The position numbers and the translations under genes were made by a program. A stretch of 64,000 nt of DNA, taken from contig AMYZ01000018.1 of NCBI GenBank assembly GCA_000335715.1, forward strand, positions 24,111 to 88,110, read 5' to 3'. This DNA is from a beta proteobacterium L13. Lineage in GTDB: Bacteria > Pseudomonadota > Gammaproteobacteria > Burkholderiales > Chromobacteriaceae. Each line of letters opens with the position of its first letter. The first letter of the stretch is position 1. The notes below the pieces were generated by a model that did not search any database, was not told the DNA's origin, and saw nothing but the letters and a program-made list of their open reading frames with translations. Below are positions 44,599-53,512 of the stretch, piece after piece.

Positions 44599-47319
44599 AT
44601 GAATAAGGGGCGTATGGCTTCTATCTATGTGGGTGAAGAGGATAAGACTGCGAAAATCAGCGACTGGGCGATTTACTGGAGCGACAAGTACGAAGCTCTA
44701 CAACTGACGTGCTATTTCCCATCCCAAAAAACGTTCACACGCCCGCTAAATGACTGCCGCATCGTTCCCACCCGTGAGTTGGGCAAGACGCTACTGACGA
44801 AGCGGGGCAGCGTGGTCGTTCAGCCCATTGAAAAGGGGACAGTCTACGGCGAGCGGTATGCCGTCGTGCACTATTCGGGTGCTACCAAACCCTACGTCCA
44901 CAAAATGAACGGTATCCAGTTCGTGACGCAGACAGCGATGAAGGAATCGCCGGTCTTCCGCTATTTCGCTGACGTGGCGAACGCCCGAAGAGATCGTGCT
45001 GGTTCGGCAGATCAGAAACTGATCGCGGCCAATGTTGTGCGCCAACTGGAAAAACTACCGGCCAGCCGGGATACCGCCTTGAATGCCTACTGCACTGGGC
45101 AGAATGGAACGCAGGCGCAAGACGGCAGCCTGATCTACCCATTCGGCGTGAACGAAAGTCAGCTTGCGGCGGTCGAGCAGGCGTTCAGTGCGCAGATCAG
45201 TGTGATTGAAGGGCCGCCTGGAACCGGTAAGACACAAACCATCCTGAACATCCTCGCCAATATCCTGTTGCGCGGCAAAACGGTCGCAGTACTGTCCAAC
45301 AACAACGCGGCGGTGGAAAACGTCTATGAAAAGCTGGAGAAGTTCAGTCTGGGCCACCTGGCCGCCAAGCTTGGCAGCACCAAAAACAGAGAGGATTTCT
45401 TCGCCAACCTACCTCCTTGGCCATCGGCCGAACCCGAGCCCGCACCGACCATGGATGAAATCCAGGCGATGCTTGCACGGTTGAAGCAGCATCTGCACGA
45501 CCACAACACGGCAGCGCAATTGCAAGCCGAAATTGATGAGTTGATCATCGAGCGGCGTTATCTACAGCAGTGGCAGGACGAGAACGGAGTGCAAGTTCCC
45601 CTGTCTCTGGACAAGTACGGACTGTCCCCGCGCAAGGCGGCAGACCTGATGGCCTACCTCTCCCATCTTGGGGAGCAGCGCATCCGGCTCAAGGACCGGA
45701 TCGAACTGCTGTTCAACTTCAAGATTTTCCGCGCCAAGCCTTTCGAGAAGGGCGAGCGTCTACCCGTTTTCCATGCCCTGCAGATGCACTACTACGACAA
45801 GGCGCTGCAGGAGAAAGAAGCGGCCTTGCAGGCTTGCCGCGAGTCGCTGGCGCGCGGTCATTTCACTGCCTTGCTAGAGGCATTGACAACGGGTTCGATG
45901 CGCTACTTGAAGCACCACCTGCATGCTCAGGTCCCGGTGTCGCACACCTTCGATGTGCAGACGTACCGAAAACAGTTCGATGCGTTTGTGCGTCGCTTCC
46001 CTATCCTCGGCAGCAGCACACATTCCATCGTCAATTCGATCCCGGAGGGTGCGATCCTTGATTACGTCATCATCGACGAGGCTTCGCAGCAGGACATCGT
46101 GCCGGGCGTCCTGGCGTTGGGCTGTGCGAAGAATCTGATCGTCGTCGGCGACAGCCGGCAGTTGGCGCACATTCCCGTGGCGCTGGGCCTGCAAGCCCCT
46201 GCAGATGCGTACGACTGCGAGCGATACAGCCTGCTCGATTCGTGCATCAGCGTATTCAAGGGCGCATTGCCCAGAACCTTGCTGAAAGAGCATTACCGCT
46301 GCCATCCCAGGATTATCCAGTTCTGCAACCAGCAGTTCTACGACAACGCGCTGGTGCCGATGACCCAGGACAAGGGCGAAGCGCCCCTGCGGCTACTGCT
46401 GACGGCCAAGGGCAACCACAGCCGGAGGAACACCAACCTCAGGGAACTGGACTCTTTGCTCAAGGTGCTCGACGATGAGGGCGGGCCCATCGAGCTGTGC
46501 GAGGACGGCCGAGGCTTCATCTCCCCCTTCAGGGCACAGGTCACGCTCTCCGGCACGTACTTGCCAGCGGATTTCGTCAAGGACACCGTGCACAAGTTCC
46601 AGGGCAGGGAATGCGATGAGATCGTCTTCTCCACCGTGTTGGACAAGAAGCGCCACAACCAGGAACGGCTGGGCTTTGTCGATGACCCGCGCATGGTCAA
46701 TGTGGCGGTGTCGCGGGCCAAGAATCGATTCACCCTGGTGACGGGCGACGAAGTTTTCACTGCAAACAACGGCCATATCGCGGCTTTGATACGCTACGTC
46801 GAATATTACGCGCAGGACGAGCAAATCGTGCATGCGCCCGTGGTGTCGGCATTTGATCTGTTGTACCAGGAGTATGACCAGTCCCTGACACGGCTCCAGG
46901 CCAGGCTTCGCCCCGAAGACTCACGCTTCAGATCCGAGCAAATCGTGGCTCAACTGTTGCGGGAGGCTCTGTCCGAGGAGTTGTACCGGGCACTGACGTG
47001 TCACGCCCAGGTCCGGCTGAACCAAGTCGCCTCATCGAGCAACCCGGCCTTGACGAAGGATGAGCTGGATTTCATGCGCAACCGCGCCAGTTGCGATTTC
47101 GTGCTGTATTTCAAGGTGGGTAAAACCCCGCTGGGGGTGATTGAAGTCGATGGTGGCTCCCACGACAGGCCAGAGCAGGCGACGCGAGATGCCTTGAAGA
47201 ACAGCATCCTGGCGAAAAGCAATATTCCCATCCTGCGCCTGCGCACCATCGAAAGCCACATCGACGAAAAGATCGACAGGTTTCTCTCCCAATGGGCGAG
47301 CACTGTGGCAAACGCGTGA
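44599..47319 (+). CDS. SF1 (Upf1/DNA2-like) helicase with C-terminal DUF2726-like nuclease domain
   Basis: 906 residues. Helicase motifs in order: IEGPPGTGKTQTI (about 210), YVIIDEASQQDIV, VVGDSRQLAHI, LKEHYRCHP, TVHKFQGRECDEIVFST and NVAVSRAKNRF. A helical insert lies between motifs Ia and II. The last 130 residues resemble DUF2726/Vsr-type nuclease folds: KDELDFMRNRASCDFVLYF and LGVIEVDGGSHD supply the acidic residues. It probably unwinds and cuts nucleic acid. ATG 44599 is chosen; ATG 44614 with AAGGGG three bases upstream is an alternative. Confidence 0.75.
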   Translation: MNKGRMASIYVGEEDKTAKISDWAIYWSDKYEALQLTCYFPSQKTFTRPLNDCRIVPTRELGKTLLTKRGSVVVQPIEKGTVYGERYAVVHYSGATKPYVHKMNGIQFVTQTAMKESPVFRYFADVANARRDRAGSADQKLIAANVVRQLEKLPASRDTALNAYCTGQNGTQAQDGSLIYPFGVNESQLAAVEQAFSAQISVIEGPPGTGKTQTILNILANILLRGKTVAVLSNNNAAVENVYEKLEKFSLGHLAAKLGSTKNREDFFANLPPWPSAEPEPAPTMDEIQAMLARLKQHLHDHNTAAQLQAEIDELIIERRYLQQWQDENGVQVPLSLDKYGLSPRKAADLMAYLSHLGEQRIRLKDRIELLFNFKIFRAKPFEKGERLPVFHALQMHYYDKALQEKEAALQACRESLARGHFTALLEALTTGSMRYLKHHLHAQVPVSHTFDVQTYRKQFDAFVRRFPILGSSTHSIVNSIPEGAILDYVIIDEASQQDIVPGVLALGCAKNLIVVGDSRQLAHIPVALGLQAPADAYDCERYSLLDSCISVFKGALPRTLLKEHYRCHPRIIQFCNQQFYDNALVPMTQDKGEAPLRLLLTAKGNHSRRNTNLRELDSLLKVLDDEGGPIELCEDGRGFISPFRAQVTLSGTYLPADFVKDTVHKFQGRECDEIVFSTVLDKKRHNQERLGFVDDPRMVNVAVSRAKNRFTLVTGDEVFTANNGHIAALIRYVEYYAQDEQIVHAPVVSAFDLLYQEYDQSLTRLQARLRPEDSRFRSEQIVAQLLREALSEELYRALTCHAQVRLNQVASSSNPALTKDELDFMRNRASCDFVLYFKVGKTPLGVIEVDGGSHDRPEQATRDALKNSILAKSNIPILRLRTIESHIDEKIDRFLSQWASTVANA

Positions 47320-47384
47320 AGCAACAAGCAGGTGCTGTGACGCTGTCACAGCACCCATTCCTGTCAAGTCAAGCCTCTGACTAG

Positions 47385-47835
47385 ACCGTTTGCTGATCCT
47401 GCAGGCGCTGCCCCCTGCTGGCCACCATGCCGGTGATAACTGGCCACGCTTCTTGACCTCACTTGCCACCTTGACGCTGGTGACCACCTTTCTGGCTCTG
47501 CCCTCTTTGTGCTGCTTGATGCGCTTCCGCTTCAGCAACTGGAAGAAACTCTGCGCCACGGCATTGTCGTGGCAGTTCCCGCGCCGACTCATGCTGGGCA
47601 CCAAGCGATGGACCTTCAGGAAGTCCTGCCAGTCGAAACTACTGAACTGACTCTCCTGCTCGGAATGCACTAGCACCTCCTGCTTTGGCTGGCGTCGCCA
47701 TACCGCCATCAACATGGCATTCAGCACCAGCTCGCTATCGATACGTGACTGCATCGACCAGCCAATGACCTGCCGCGAGAACAGGGCGAGCACCTCTGCC
47801 AGGTACAACTACCCCTCATGTGTGCGGATATCTGC
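47385..47835 (-). pseudogene. IS3-family orfB remnant
   Basis: On the minus strand, LYLAEVLALFSRQVIGWSMQ, AVWRRQPKQEVLVHSEQESQ and PSMSRRGNCHDNAVAQSFFQ match IS3-family OrfB. An in-frame TAG precedes LYLAEVL, and two catalytic acids are changed (HSDQG to HSEQE, AESFF to AQSFF). The C-terminus is replaced by unrelated sequence, so it is dead. It separates the SF1 helicase from the GHKL stub and CHAT gene. Confidence 0.85.
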
Positions 47836-47837
47836 AG

Positions 47838-47879
47838 ATATATCACTAAAGTAGGTTTTCACGAACAAGACGTCGGTCA
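47838..47879. repeat. 43-bp repeat, right copy
   Basis: Direct, imperfect copy of 37525-37567, starting ATATATCACTAAAGTAGG. It lies at the upstream edge of the IS3 orfB remnant and overlaps the first seven bases of the 44-bp element. Confidence 0.65.
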
Positions 47880-47916
47880 AAGCGGGCTGTCATGCCCATG
47901 TGCTAGCATGGCTGCT
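47873..47916 (+). promoter_or_regulatory. 44-bp conserved element upstream of GHKL stub and CHAT gene
   Basis: Second copy of the element at 40850-40893 (34 of 44 identical), with TGC-TAGCAT as a possible extended -10 box. It lies 185 bases before the truncated GHKL frame and 377 before the CHAT gene. It was probably the promoter of the intact GHKL gene. Confidence 0.55.
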
Positions 47917-48014
47917 CCCTGACAAATAAACAGCCTTTAATGCCATTGTGTTATCGTGCAGCTGGTTAGCTTGGAACGGCAGTCAAAGAGATGGACAAAC
48001 TACTGTCAGAATGA

Positions 48015-48039
48015 CAATTCTGCTTGGTAAGCAGAATTG
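48015..48039. repeat. Hairpin in the leader before the GHKL stub
   Basis: CAATTCTGCT and AGCAGAATTG form a perfect 10-bp stem with a TGGTA loop. It sits in the untranslated stretch between the conserved element and the GHKL fragment, with no T-run. It could be a structured leader or a regulator site. Confidence 0.5.
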
Positions 48040-48100
48040 AGAAAGCTGTCGTCAGCAAGGACTCTCGGACTTCAAGTAAAAATTGGTCAGTGGAGGGCCG

Positions 48101-48217
48101 ATGGAGCAGGAAACACTTCTCTACGATGAGCGGTTCCTTGAGATTTATGCAGAAGCACTCATCACTGCCCAAGCGACGGCAATCGTTGAGCTCGTTGCTA
48201 ACTGTTGGGACGCCTAA
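48101..48217 (+). pseudogene. N-terminal stub of a GHKL (Hsp90-like) ATPase
   Basis: 38 codons: MEQETLLYDERFLEIYAEAL, then ITAQATAIVELVANCWDA and a stop. This matches the first helix of GHKL ATPases, where the Glu, Asn and Asp-Ala residues bind Mg-ATP (ExVxNxxDA). Normal members continue with DAT and several hundred residues. AGGG precedes the ATG. The rest has been deleted or shifted out of frame, and the CHAT gene begins 76 bases later. Confidence 0.65.
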
Positions 48218-48292
48218 CCTCGCCGCCACGATACGGCACACGTTGTGCCACTAGACTTTCGAGATCACAACGACAAAAAAAGGGATGAAGTC

Positions 48293-51200
48293 ATGTCTAT
48301 AGCCGCCGAAGGCTTGGGGAGTTTTAAGCCGTCCGACATGTTCAATGAACGGAACCTTCCCCTGCCAGGAGAAGCCCTGCTCTTTCTGCACGCTCTTCAG
48401 GAGCATGTGTTCGCACGCTGCTGGGAGGTCGCTTTCATACTGCGGCATAAAGAGACCTCAAGACTGGCCTACCGCGGTACCACTTTCATCGCACCTCCTC
48501 CTGACGTATGGGTCCATGACGCGGATGCCACGTTTGAAATGCTCCTGCAGGGCCTGCAACTGGATCCGGAAGAGCAGACGTATCCTGCCCAGAGAAAAAC
48601 GCTGAGGGCAAAGTTCACCTTCGTTCAGTGCTGCGACATGGAGTCACGCAGCCTGGTGGATGCTCTTGATAAGGCGGCTTCCGAGCAGTTCGTCTTTATC
48701 CCGGACATGAGCCTGTACAGCAATCCCAACACACCCGCGGTGGAAACCACGCGGGCGGCACCCAAACTGGAAGAGGATATCTGGGTACACGCGACGGCCG
48801 CAACGGCGCAGCAGTTAATTGAATTGGCCAGACAGAAAGGATGCTTCTTATTTATGACCAGTCCGGCCGATCCACCCATCATACCCGAGAACGTCGAGTT
48901 GCTTGCCGACGTGGAAGGTCTGAGCATGGCCAATTTTCGCATCGCAGACAAAGAGTCATTCCAGCTGTGCCTCCAGAAGATGCTGGCTTTGGCCAAGACG
49001 GGCCGTATGGCAGAGGCTCTCGACCTGCTAGATGCGGAAGCAGCCCCAGCGTTGATGAAACTACAGGCGCGCATCCAGATATCCCATCACTCTGGCGACA
49101 GCGAGGCTGCCGCGAAGCTGATCCGGGAATTGCTGCAGCAAACCACGGTCCCGGCCAGCGCAGCCTCGCGCCTGGCGGCGATCTGCTACCAAGGCGACGA
49201 TCTACCGACCTCCAAGCGCCTTATCGAGGGCGCCATCGACGAGATGTCGCAGGAGGATACGCTGTCAGCCAGCTTGGAGATTGCGACGATGATGCGCGAC
49301 GATGATTTGGTGGAACGGGTTTGGACGCGGCTTAAAGCCCTCTTCCCCGCGAATCGAGGCCTACAGTATGACTGCGAGATCCGCCTGCTCCAGATTTGTG
49401 GACAGGATGGGGTCGAAGTGCAGGCTGAACCCATCGCCCGGACTGGGTTCACGGAGTTCCACACGCTGCTCGCTGACAGATTGGCACCAGACACCGACGT
49501 CAACTATCAGACGCTGCTGGAGGAAGAGCTGGCTCAATGGCCACAGTACTATGACTTGGCCTCCATGTGCGCAGCAACACGCGCGGCTGCATCTCGTGAT
49601 CCGCAGACCTCCTGGAGCCTCGCCGGACAGTTGATTCCGAACACTCGCTTTGCTCCTGCCTCCGCCAAGCTCATCGTGCGTAGCTTGCGCGAGCTATTCC
49701 TGGTGGAAGCAATCAGCCAGGAACAGCTCAGTGTGTATATGGAGCCGCTGAAGTTGCTCGTCGCATACCTAGGTCAGCATCCAACTGACAAGGAGGTCCG
49801 GGCCATGCTCAGCAGGACACTGTCTGTCGAGTTTGCGGGCTTGGAGGGTTTAGCCCTGATTGCTGCGGTGGCGGCTGAATTCGGGAACAATATGCCCGAG
49901 CCAGCGGTGAGAAAATATAGCGTCGACGTAGCCACCGATGAGGAATTTCAGGCGTTCCAGCAGCGCTGGAGCGAGTGGGTAGAGAAGCAAGTGATGTTCG
50001 ACCCGCGTGTACCGGTTCCCGCCTATATAGGAGGAGAAAATGTTGCTGGGTTGGTGAGGCTCATCCGAAACCACATTGAGTACGGTGTTGTGGAATATGA
50101 TCAGGCGGATGATCTCGAAACCTTGAGCTTTCAGGCTCACATCCTGGTAGCTCTTGCGCGGCATGTCCCGGGCACCTATGACGACCTCCAGGCCTTGCGC
50201 ATTCTCTCGGCAAAGTTTTCCCAGATGAATAACCACCAGCGCGCACGGGACTTGGCTGAACTCATCCTCGAGATCGCCGGTGACGAGTCCGGACGGCGGC
50301 GCCTTGCTTGGTGCGCCTATGCAGACATCTACCAGCGGTCGCATGATGCCACTGATGCACTTCTGGCCTTGGCATGTGCCGGATCCACCTGCGCGCCGCT
50401 GACTGCGAGCGATCTGTACCATGAGACCTATACTCACTTACGGACACTCCGTGACATAGGTCTTCACGACGCCGCCAAGGAACTGCTGGAAAAATGCAGC
50501 AAGCTCTTCGGTAAGCTCGGAATGACAGAGGCTATGCGGCACCGGCTTGAAGTTGTCGGCTTGACCCTGCAAATGAACAAGTGTTCGGGCATGGAAGTAG
50601 CTGCCCTCCAGACCTTCCAGGAGAACTGCCAGCGCGTGTTTTTCGACGCCGTCCGACTGGGGGATGAGCTGTTCGCAACTGCCTCTCTCTTTGTGCAGGT
50701 TCTGGGGCTGTACGAGCGTGCGGGAGGCCAACTGACCGTGGAAGCGGCTGCGGCGAAGCAACAAGCGTTGACAGCCCTCGGGCCCAATGCCGCTGCCACC
50801 TTGCAGGCGCTCTCCGCTAAGCGGCCCACCGCGGCTGAGTTGGTAGACCTGTACAACCGCACCGCGCGCTCACGGTATGCATCGGATGCCCCCAACGACG
50901 CTCTCGCCGCCAACCTTGTTGCCAATAGACTGCTGGCACCTGCCGATCCGGAAGTGACAGTGCAGGACGCCTGCCTAGCGATTGAGTTGCTGGCTGACCG
51001 CGGATTGACGCTGGAGACTCCTCCCGCTCCCTTGACCGTGGACCGCCCGATCCGCTTCGCCCAATCGCTCGCTCAGAAGTACCAAGTCTCCGTGCTGATG
51101 CTGGCACTCGACAGCACGGACGAATTGGTCGCCATCATCGTAGAGCCCGGCGGGGCGGAAGTCCAAAGGTCCCTGGCATCCTCAACTACCACACGGGACC

Positions 51201-52108
51201 GGCTGCGGGCTTGGTCAAAGACCTATCCGTTCAAGTATGGACTAATCAATCCTCGGGAGCGCGTAGACGTCGACGGCAACGGGTCGCGGTTGCGGAGAGT
51301 GGGGGACGGCGAGTTCTATGAATCGATGCGCCCCTTCAGCATTCCCTTGCCACAAGGCAACCGAGTCTTGGTCGTGGCCGAGCCCGAAGTTGCGCAGCTC
51401 GCCTTCAATTTAGTGCTGCGACATGGCTGCGACCTGATCGGTTACGACACCGCAATTGGCATGGTGCCGTCCTTAACTTGGCTCGAGGCCACTCTCCAGA
51501 GGAGCAGGAACAGCGGGGAGCGCCGCGTGGCATGGATCTCCGACGCGGGAGACCCGGCAGAGTTAGACGCGATGAGTGTCGTCAGAGGAATGCTTGAGCC
51601 GCATTTTGACTCTTATCGTATCACCCTGGACACTTCGAACAACCTGCCCCAAGGCTTGGAGGATGCACAGATGGCAATCGTGACAGCCCATGGACAGCTG
51701 GCACGGGGGGATAGGTACTTCCGGCGCATTGCCGACGAGGGCGCGCTGAAGGAGTCCCCACTCGCCCTCGCCCAGGTACTGGCTCATGTCGAGCTGGTAA
51801 TCCTATTTGTATGCAGCGGTGGGCGCATGGATCGCCATCCTGGCAGCAGCACTACGGTCGGTTTGCCAAAGATGCTGCTGGAGCAGGGCTGCCGCACTGT
51901 TATTGCATCTCCTTGGCCGCTGGAGTCGCTCGCAGCCGGCCCTTGGCTTGGGGGTTTTCTGGCACATTGGGAAAAGGGCGCCACAGTCATGGACGCGTGT
52001 CACGAGGCGAACAAGTGCATAGCAGCTAGGCGGGAAGGCGAGCCGCAGTTCTCATTGGCAATGACGGTCTATGGCGACCCTCTGCTTGTTCGACCACAGG
52101 GCACGTAA
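48293..52108 (+). CDS. TPR-rich CHAT-domain protease
   Basis: 1271 residues. The C-terminal 300 residues form a CHAT (caspase-like) domain with the dyad His1133 in MAIVTAHGQL and Cys1174 in ILFVCSGGRMDRHPGSSTTV, plus ASPWPL. Residues about 230-900 are helical repeats of TPR type (ALAKTGRMAEALDLLDAEAA, ARDLAELILEIAGDESGRRR). CHAT proteases serve as cell-killing or signalling effectors, including the Cas-linked TPR-CHAT of type III-E systems. The start at 48293 has AAGGGA upstream; an open frame from 48245 lacks one. The first 180 residues may be a further sensor domain. Confidence 0.78.
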   Translation: MSIAAEGLGSFKPSDMFNERNLPLPGEALLFLHALQEHVFARCWEVAFILRHKETSRLAYRGTTFIAPPPDVWVHDADATFEMLLQGLQLDPEEQTYPAQRKTLRAKFTFVQCCDMESRSLVDALDKAASEQFVFIPDMSLYSNPNTPAVETTRAAPKLEEDIWVHATAATAQQLIELARQKGCFLFMTSPADPPIIPENVELLADVEGLSMANFRIADKESFQLCLQKMLALAKTGRMAEALDLLDAEAAPALMKLQARIQISHHSGDSEAAAKLIRELLQQTTVPASAASRLAAICYQGDDLPTSKRLIEGAIDEMSQEDTLSASLEIATMMRDDDLVERVWTRLKALFPANRGLQYDCEIRLLQICGQDGVEVQAEPIARTGFTEFHTLLADRLAPDTDVNYQTLLEEELAQWPQYYDLASMCAATRAAASRDPQTSWSLAGQLIPNTRFAPASAKLIVRSLRELFLVEAISQEQLSVYMEPLKLLVAYLGQHPTDKEVRAMLSRTLSVEFAGLEGLALIAAVAAEFGNNMPEPAVRKYSVDVATDEEFQAFQQRWSEWVEKQVMFDPRVPVPAYIGGENVAGLVRLIRNHIEYGVVEYDQADDLETLSFQAHILVALARHVPGTYDDLQALRILSAKFSQMNNHQRARDLAELILEIAGDESGRRRLAWCAYADIYQRSHDATDALLALACAGSTCAPLTASDLYHETYTHLRTLRDIGLHDAAKELLEKCSKLFGKLGMTEAMRHRLEVVGLTLQMNKCSGMEVAALQTFQENCQRVFFDAVRLGDELFATASLFVQVLGLYERAGGQLTVEAAAAKQQALTALGPNAAATLQALSAKRPTAAELVDLYNRTARSRYASDAPNDALAANLVANRLLAPADPEVTVQDACLAIELLADRGLTLETPPAPLTVDRPIRFAQSLAQKYQVSVLMLALDSTDELVAIIVEPGGAEVQRSLASSTTTRDRLRAWSKTYPFKYGLINPRERVDVDGNGSRLRRVGDGEFYESMRPFSIPLPQGNRVLVVAEPEVAQLAFNLVLRHGCDLIGYDTAIGMVPSLTWLEATLQRSRNSGERRVAWISDAGDPAELDAMSVVRGMLEPHFDSYRITLDTSNNLPQGLEDAQMAIVTAHGQLARGDRYFRRIADEGALKESPLALAQVLAHVELVILFVCSGGRMDRHPGSSTTVGLPKMLLEQGCRTVIASPWPLESLAAGPWLGGFLAHWEKGATVMDACHEANKCIAARREGEPQFSLAMTVYGDPLLVRPQGT

Positions 52109-52260
52109 GGAGTCCGCAGGGTGGATCCGGCGTGCCCAAGCATTGCGAAAGCCAGAGTAATGCCTGCTTTGGGAAGGTAGTAGCCGGACCCATGCATAGA
52201 TTTGGTCGGAAGCGTAGGACGACCAGCTGATCATAGGTTTTGATCTCTATCGACCCTCGC

Positions 52261-52379
52261 TATAATTTTAATGTTCCCTCTGTGGGCTTGTGAAACTTTA
52301 GCTTGGCAGAAGCCAGGGGCACCAAGTTTTGTGAGTTTGTTGGTCCTGTAGAAAAAGGCACCGTTGGGTGCCTTTTTTT
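52261..52379 (+). ncRNA. Candidate small RNA with own promoter and terminator
   Basis: A perfect TATAAT (52261-52266), with TTTTGA 17 bases upstream, precedes about 80 bases without a gene. These end in the terminator stem AAAAAGGCACC / GGTGCCTTTTT (52352-52377) and a T7 tract. The predicted transcript is about 105 bases. No known RNA family is recognised; it could simply be the terminator of the CHAT gene with a chance -10 box. Confidence 0.4.
52352..52379 (+). terminator. Rho-independent terminator
   Basis: An 11-bp stem with a GTTG loop followed by a run of T. It marks the end of the CHAT-side transcript. DNA beyond it is much more AT-rich. Confidence 0.9.
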
Positions 52380-52619
52380 ATTTCCAAATTAGTAAAAACG
52401 TAGGTATGCAGATAATTGGAGATTGCCAATAAGTGCGCAATATTGGGTTGATACTATGGAGATTGGTTAAATGAAACATGACATTGTAATTCGCATGAAT
52501 TTGCCAAATAAATTCCAATGCGTAACTGCGCCCCCTGTGTTTGTGTCGGTTTTAATTGTTGTGGCGCATAAAATATATTGGGATTTATGATTTTTGTGAA
52601 ATTGTGCTTTGCCAATTTT

Positions 52620-53338
52620 TCATTGGAAAGTGTACTCTGTGATGAGATGTCCTGGATCGATAATAGGGATTTTTTGATCAACGGCACAATGAGATATCGC
52701 CGTCAGTAAGATGAGTGCGCAATCAAAAACTTCTTTAACATAATCAGTGCTAATGATGGGTTCATGTGCCTCATGGATGATATTGTTTCGTTCGACACAG
52801 ATATCAATTAGCATTTCTCTTAAAGTTGAATCAATCTTAATTTTTGTTATTTTTCTACTGTCCGAATACTAGACTCAAATTTCCCGCGCATCACATGCCT
52901 TGCTGCATGGGTAGCTATGTTTTTGAGTAGTGATGATTTGTCATGGTTATTTATAATGACTGCGAGTGATACAACTCCCTCTGCACCATTTGCTGAAATA
53001 AATTTATGCGCATGCGATGGGTGTTTGAAAAAAAAGCACTCAAGAAATTCAGTTAGCATTGATTCAATATATGTCTGAGCTATTATGATCATCTGCCTTG
53101 ATAGCGACTCTGCCGTCTTTTCTATGTCTTTTGATATGGTTTCGATTATCAGCTCCCTTTGGTGGGGTGGAAGTTGCAAGACAGATCTTGTTTCACCATC
53201 GCCATTTAATACATCTCGATTTTCTGCGTAAGCAGTAAGATAATTTTTGTTGGATGTGTAATCAATAAGCGTCTCGAAATTGCTAGGCTCAATAATTAAC
53301 TTTGCATGCCATTTTCCAATATTAAAATAAGCGTCCAT
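52620..53338 (-). pseudogene. HEPN-domain protein broken by a one-base frameshift
   Basis: The first part (52847-53338) encodes 163 residues ending FESSIRTVEK and a stop. The second part (from about 52850 to 52620) continues in another frame as ITKIKIDSTLREMLIDICVE then RNNIIHEAHEPI, with the HEPN RNase motif R-N-x-x-x-H. One extra A in the A-run near 52850 would restore a 238-240 residue protein like RiboL-PSP-HEPN family members. Mutation, programmed slippage or sequence error are all possible. HEPN proteins act as toxins or infection-triggered RNases. Confidence 0.7.
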
Positions 53339-53512
53339 GTATTAGTAATTCCTTTTTATAAATGGCAGTGTGGAGGTTCGCAAAAAGCAAAGCGATAAAT
53401 ATATTTTATAGACTAGTCCATAGTAAATTACTAATATGGTTTTATAATTGCAAATTCGTTTGCATGAAGGCTTGAATTGGTTGTTGAGAATTTCATCGTA
53501 TTGTTATGCTGC

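Noticed and set aside
44285..44602. 105-codon frame with a lipobox-like LSGC
   Set aside because: No ribosome site, it overlaps the previous stop, and the composition is not coding; the lipobox is probably chance.
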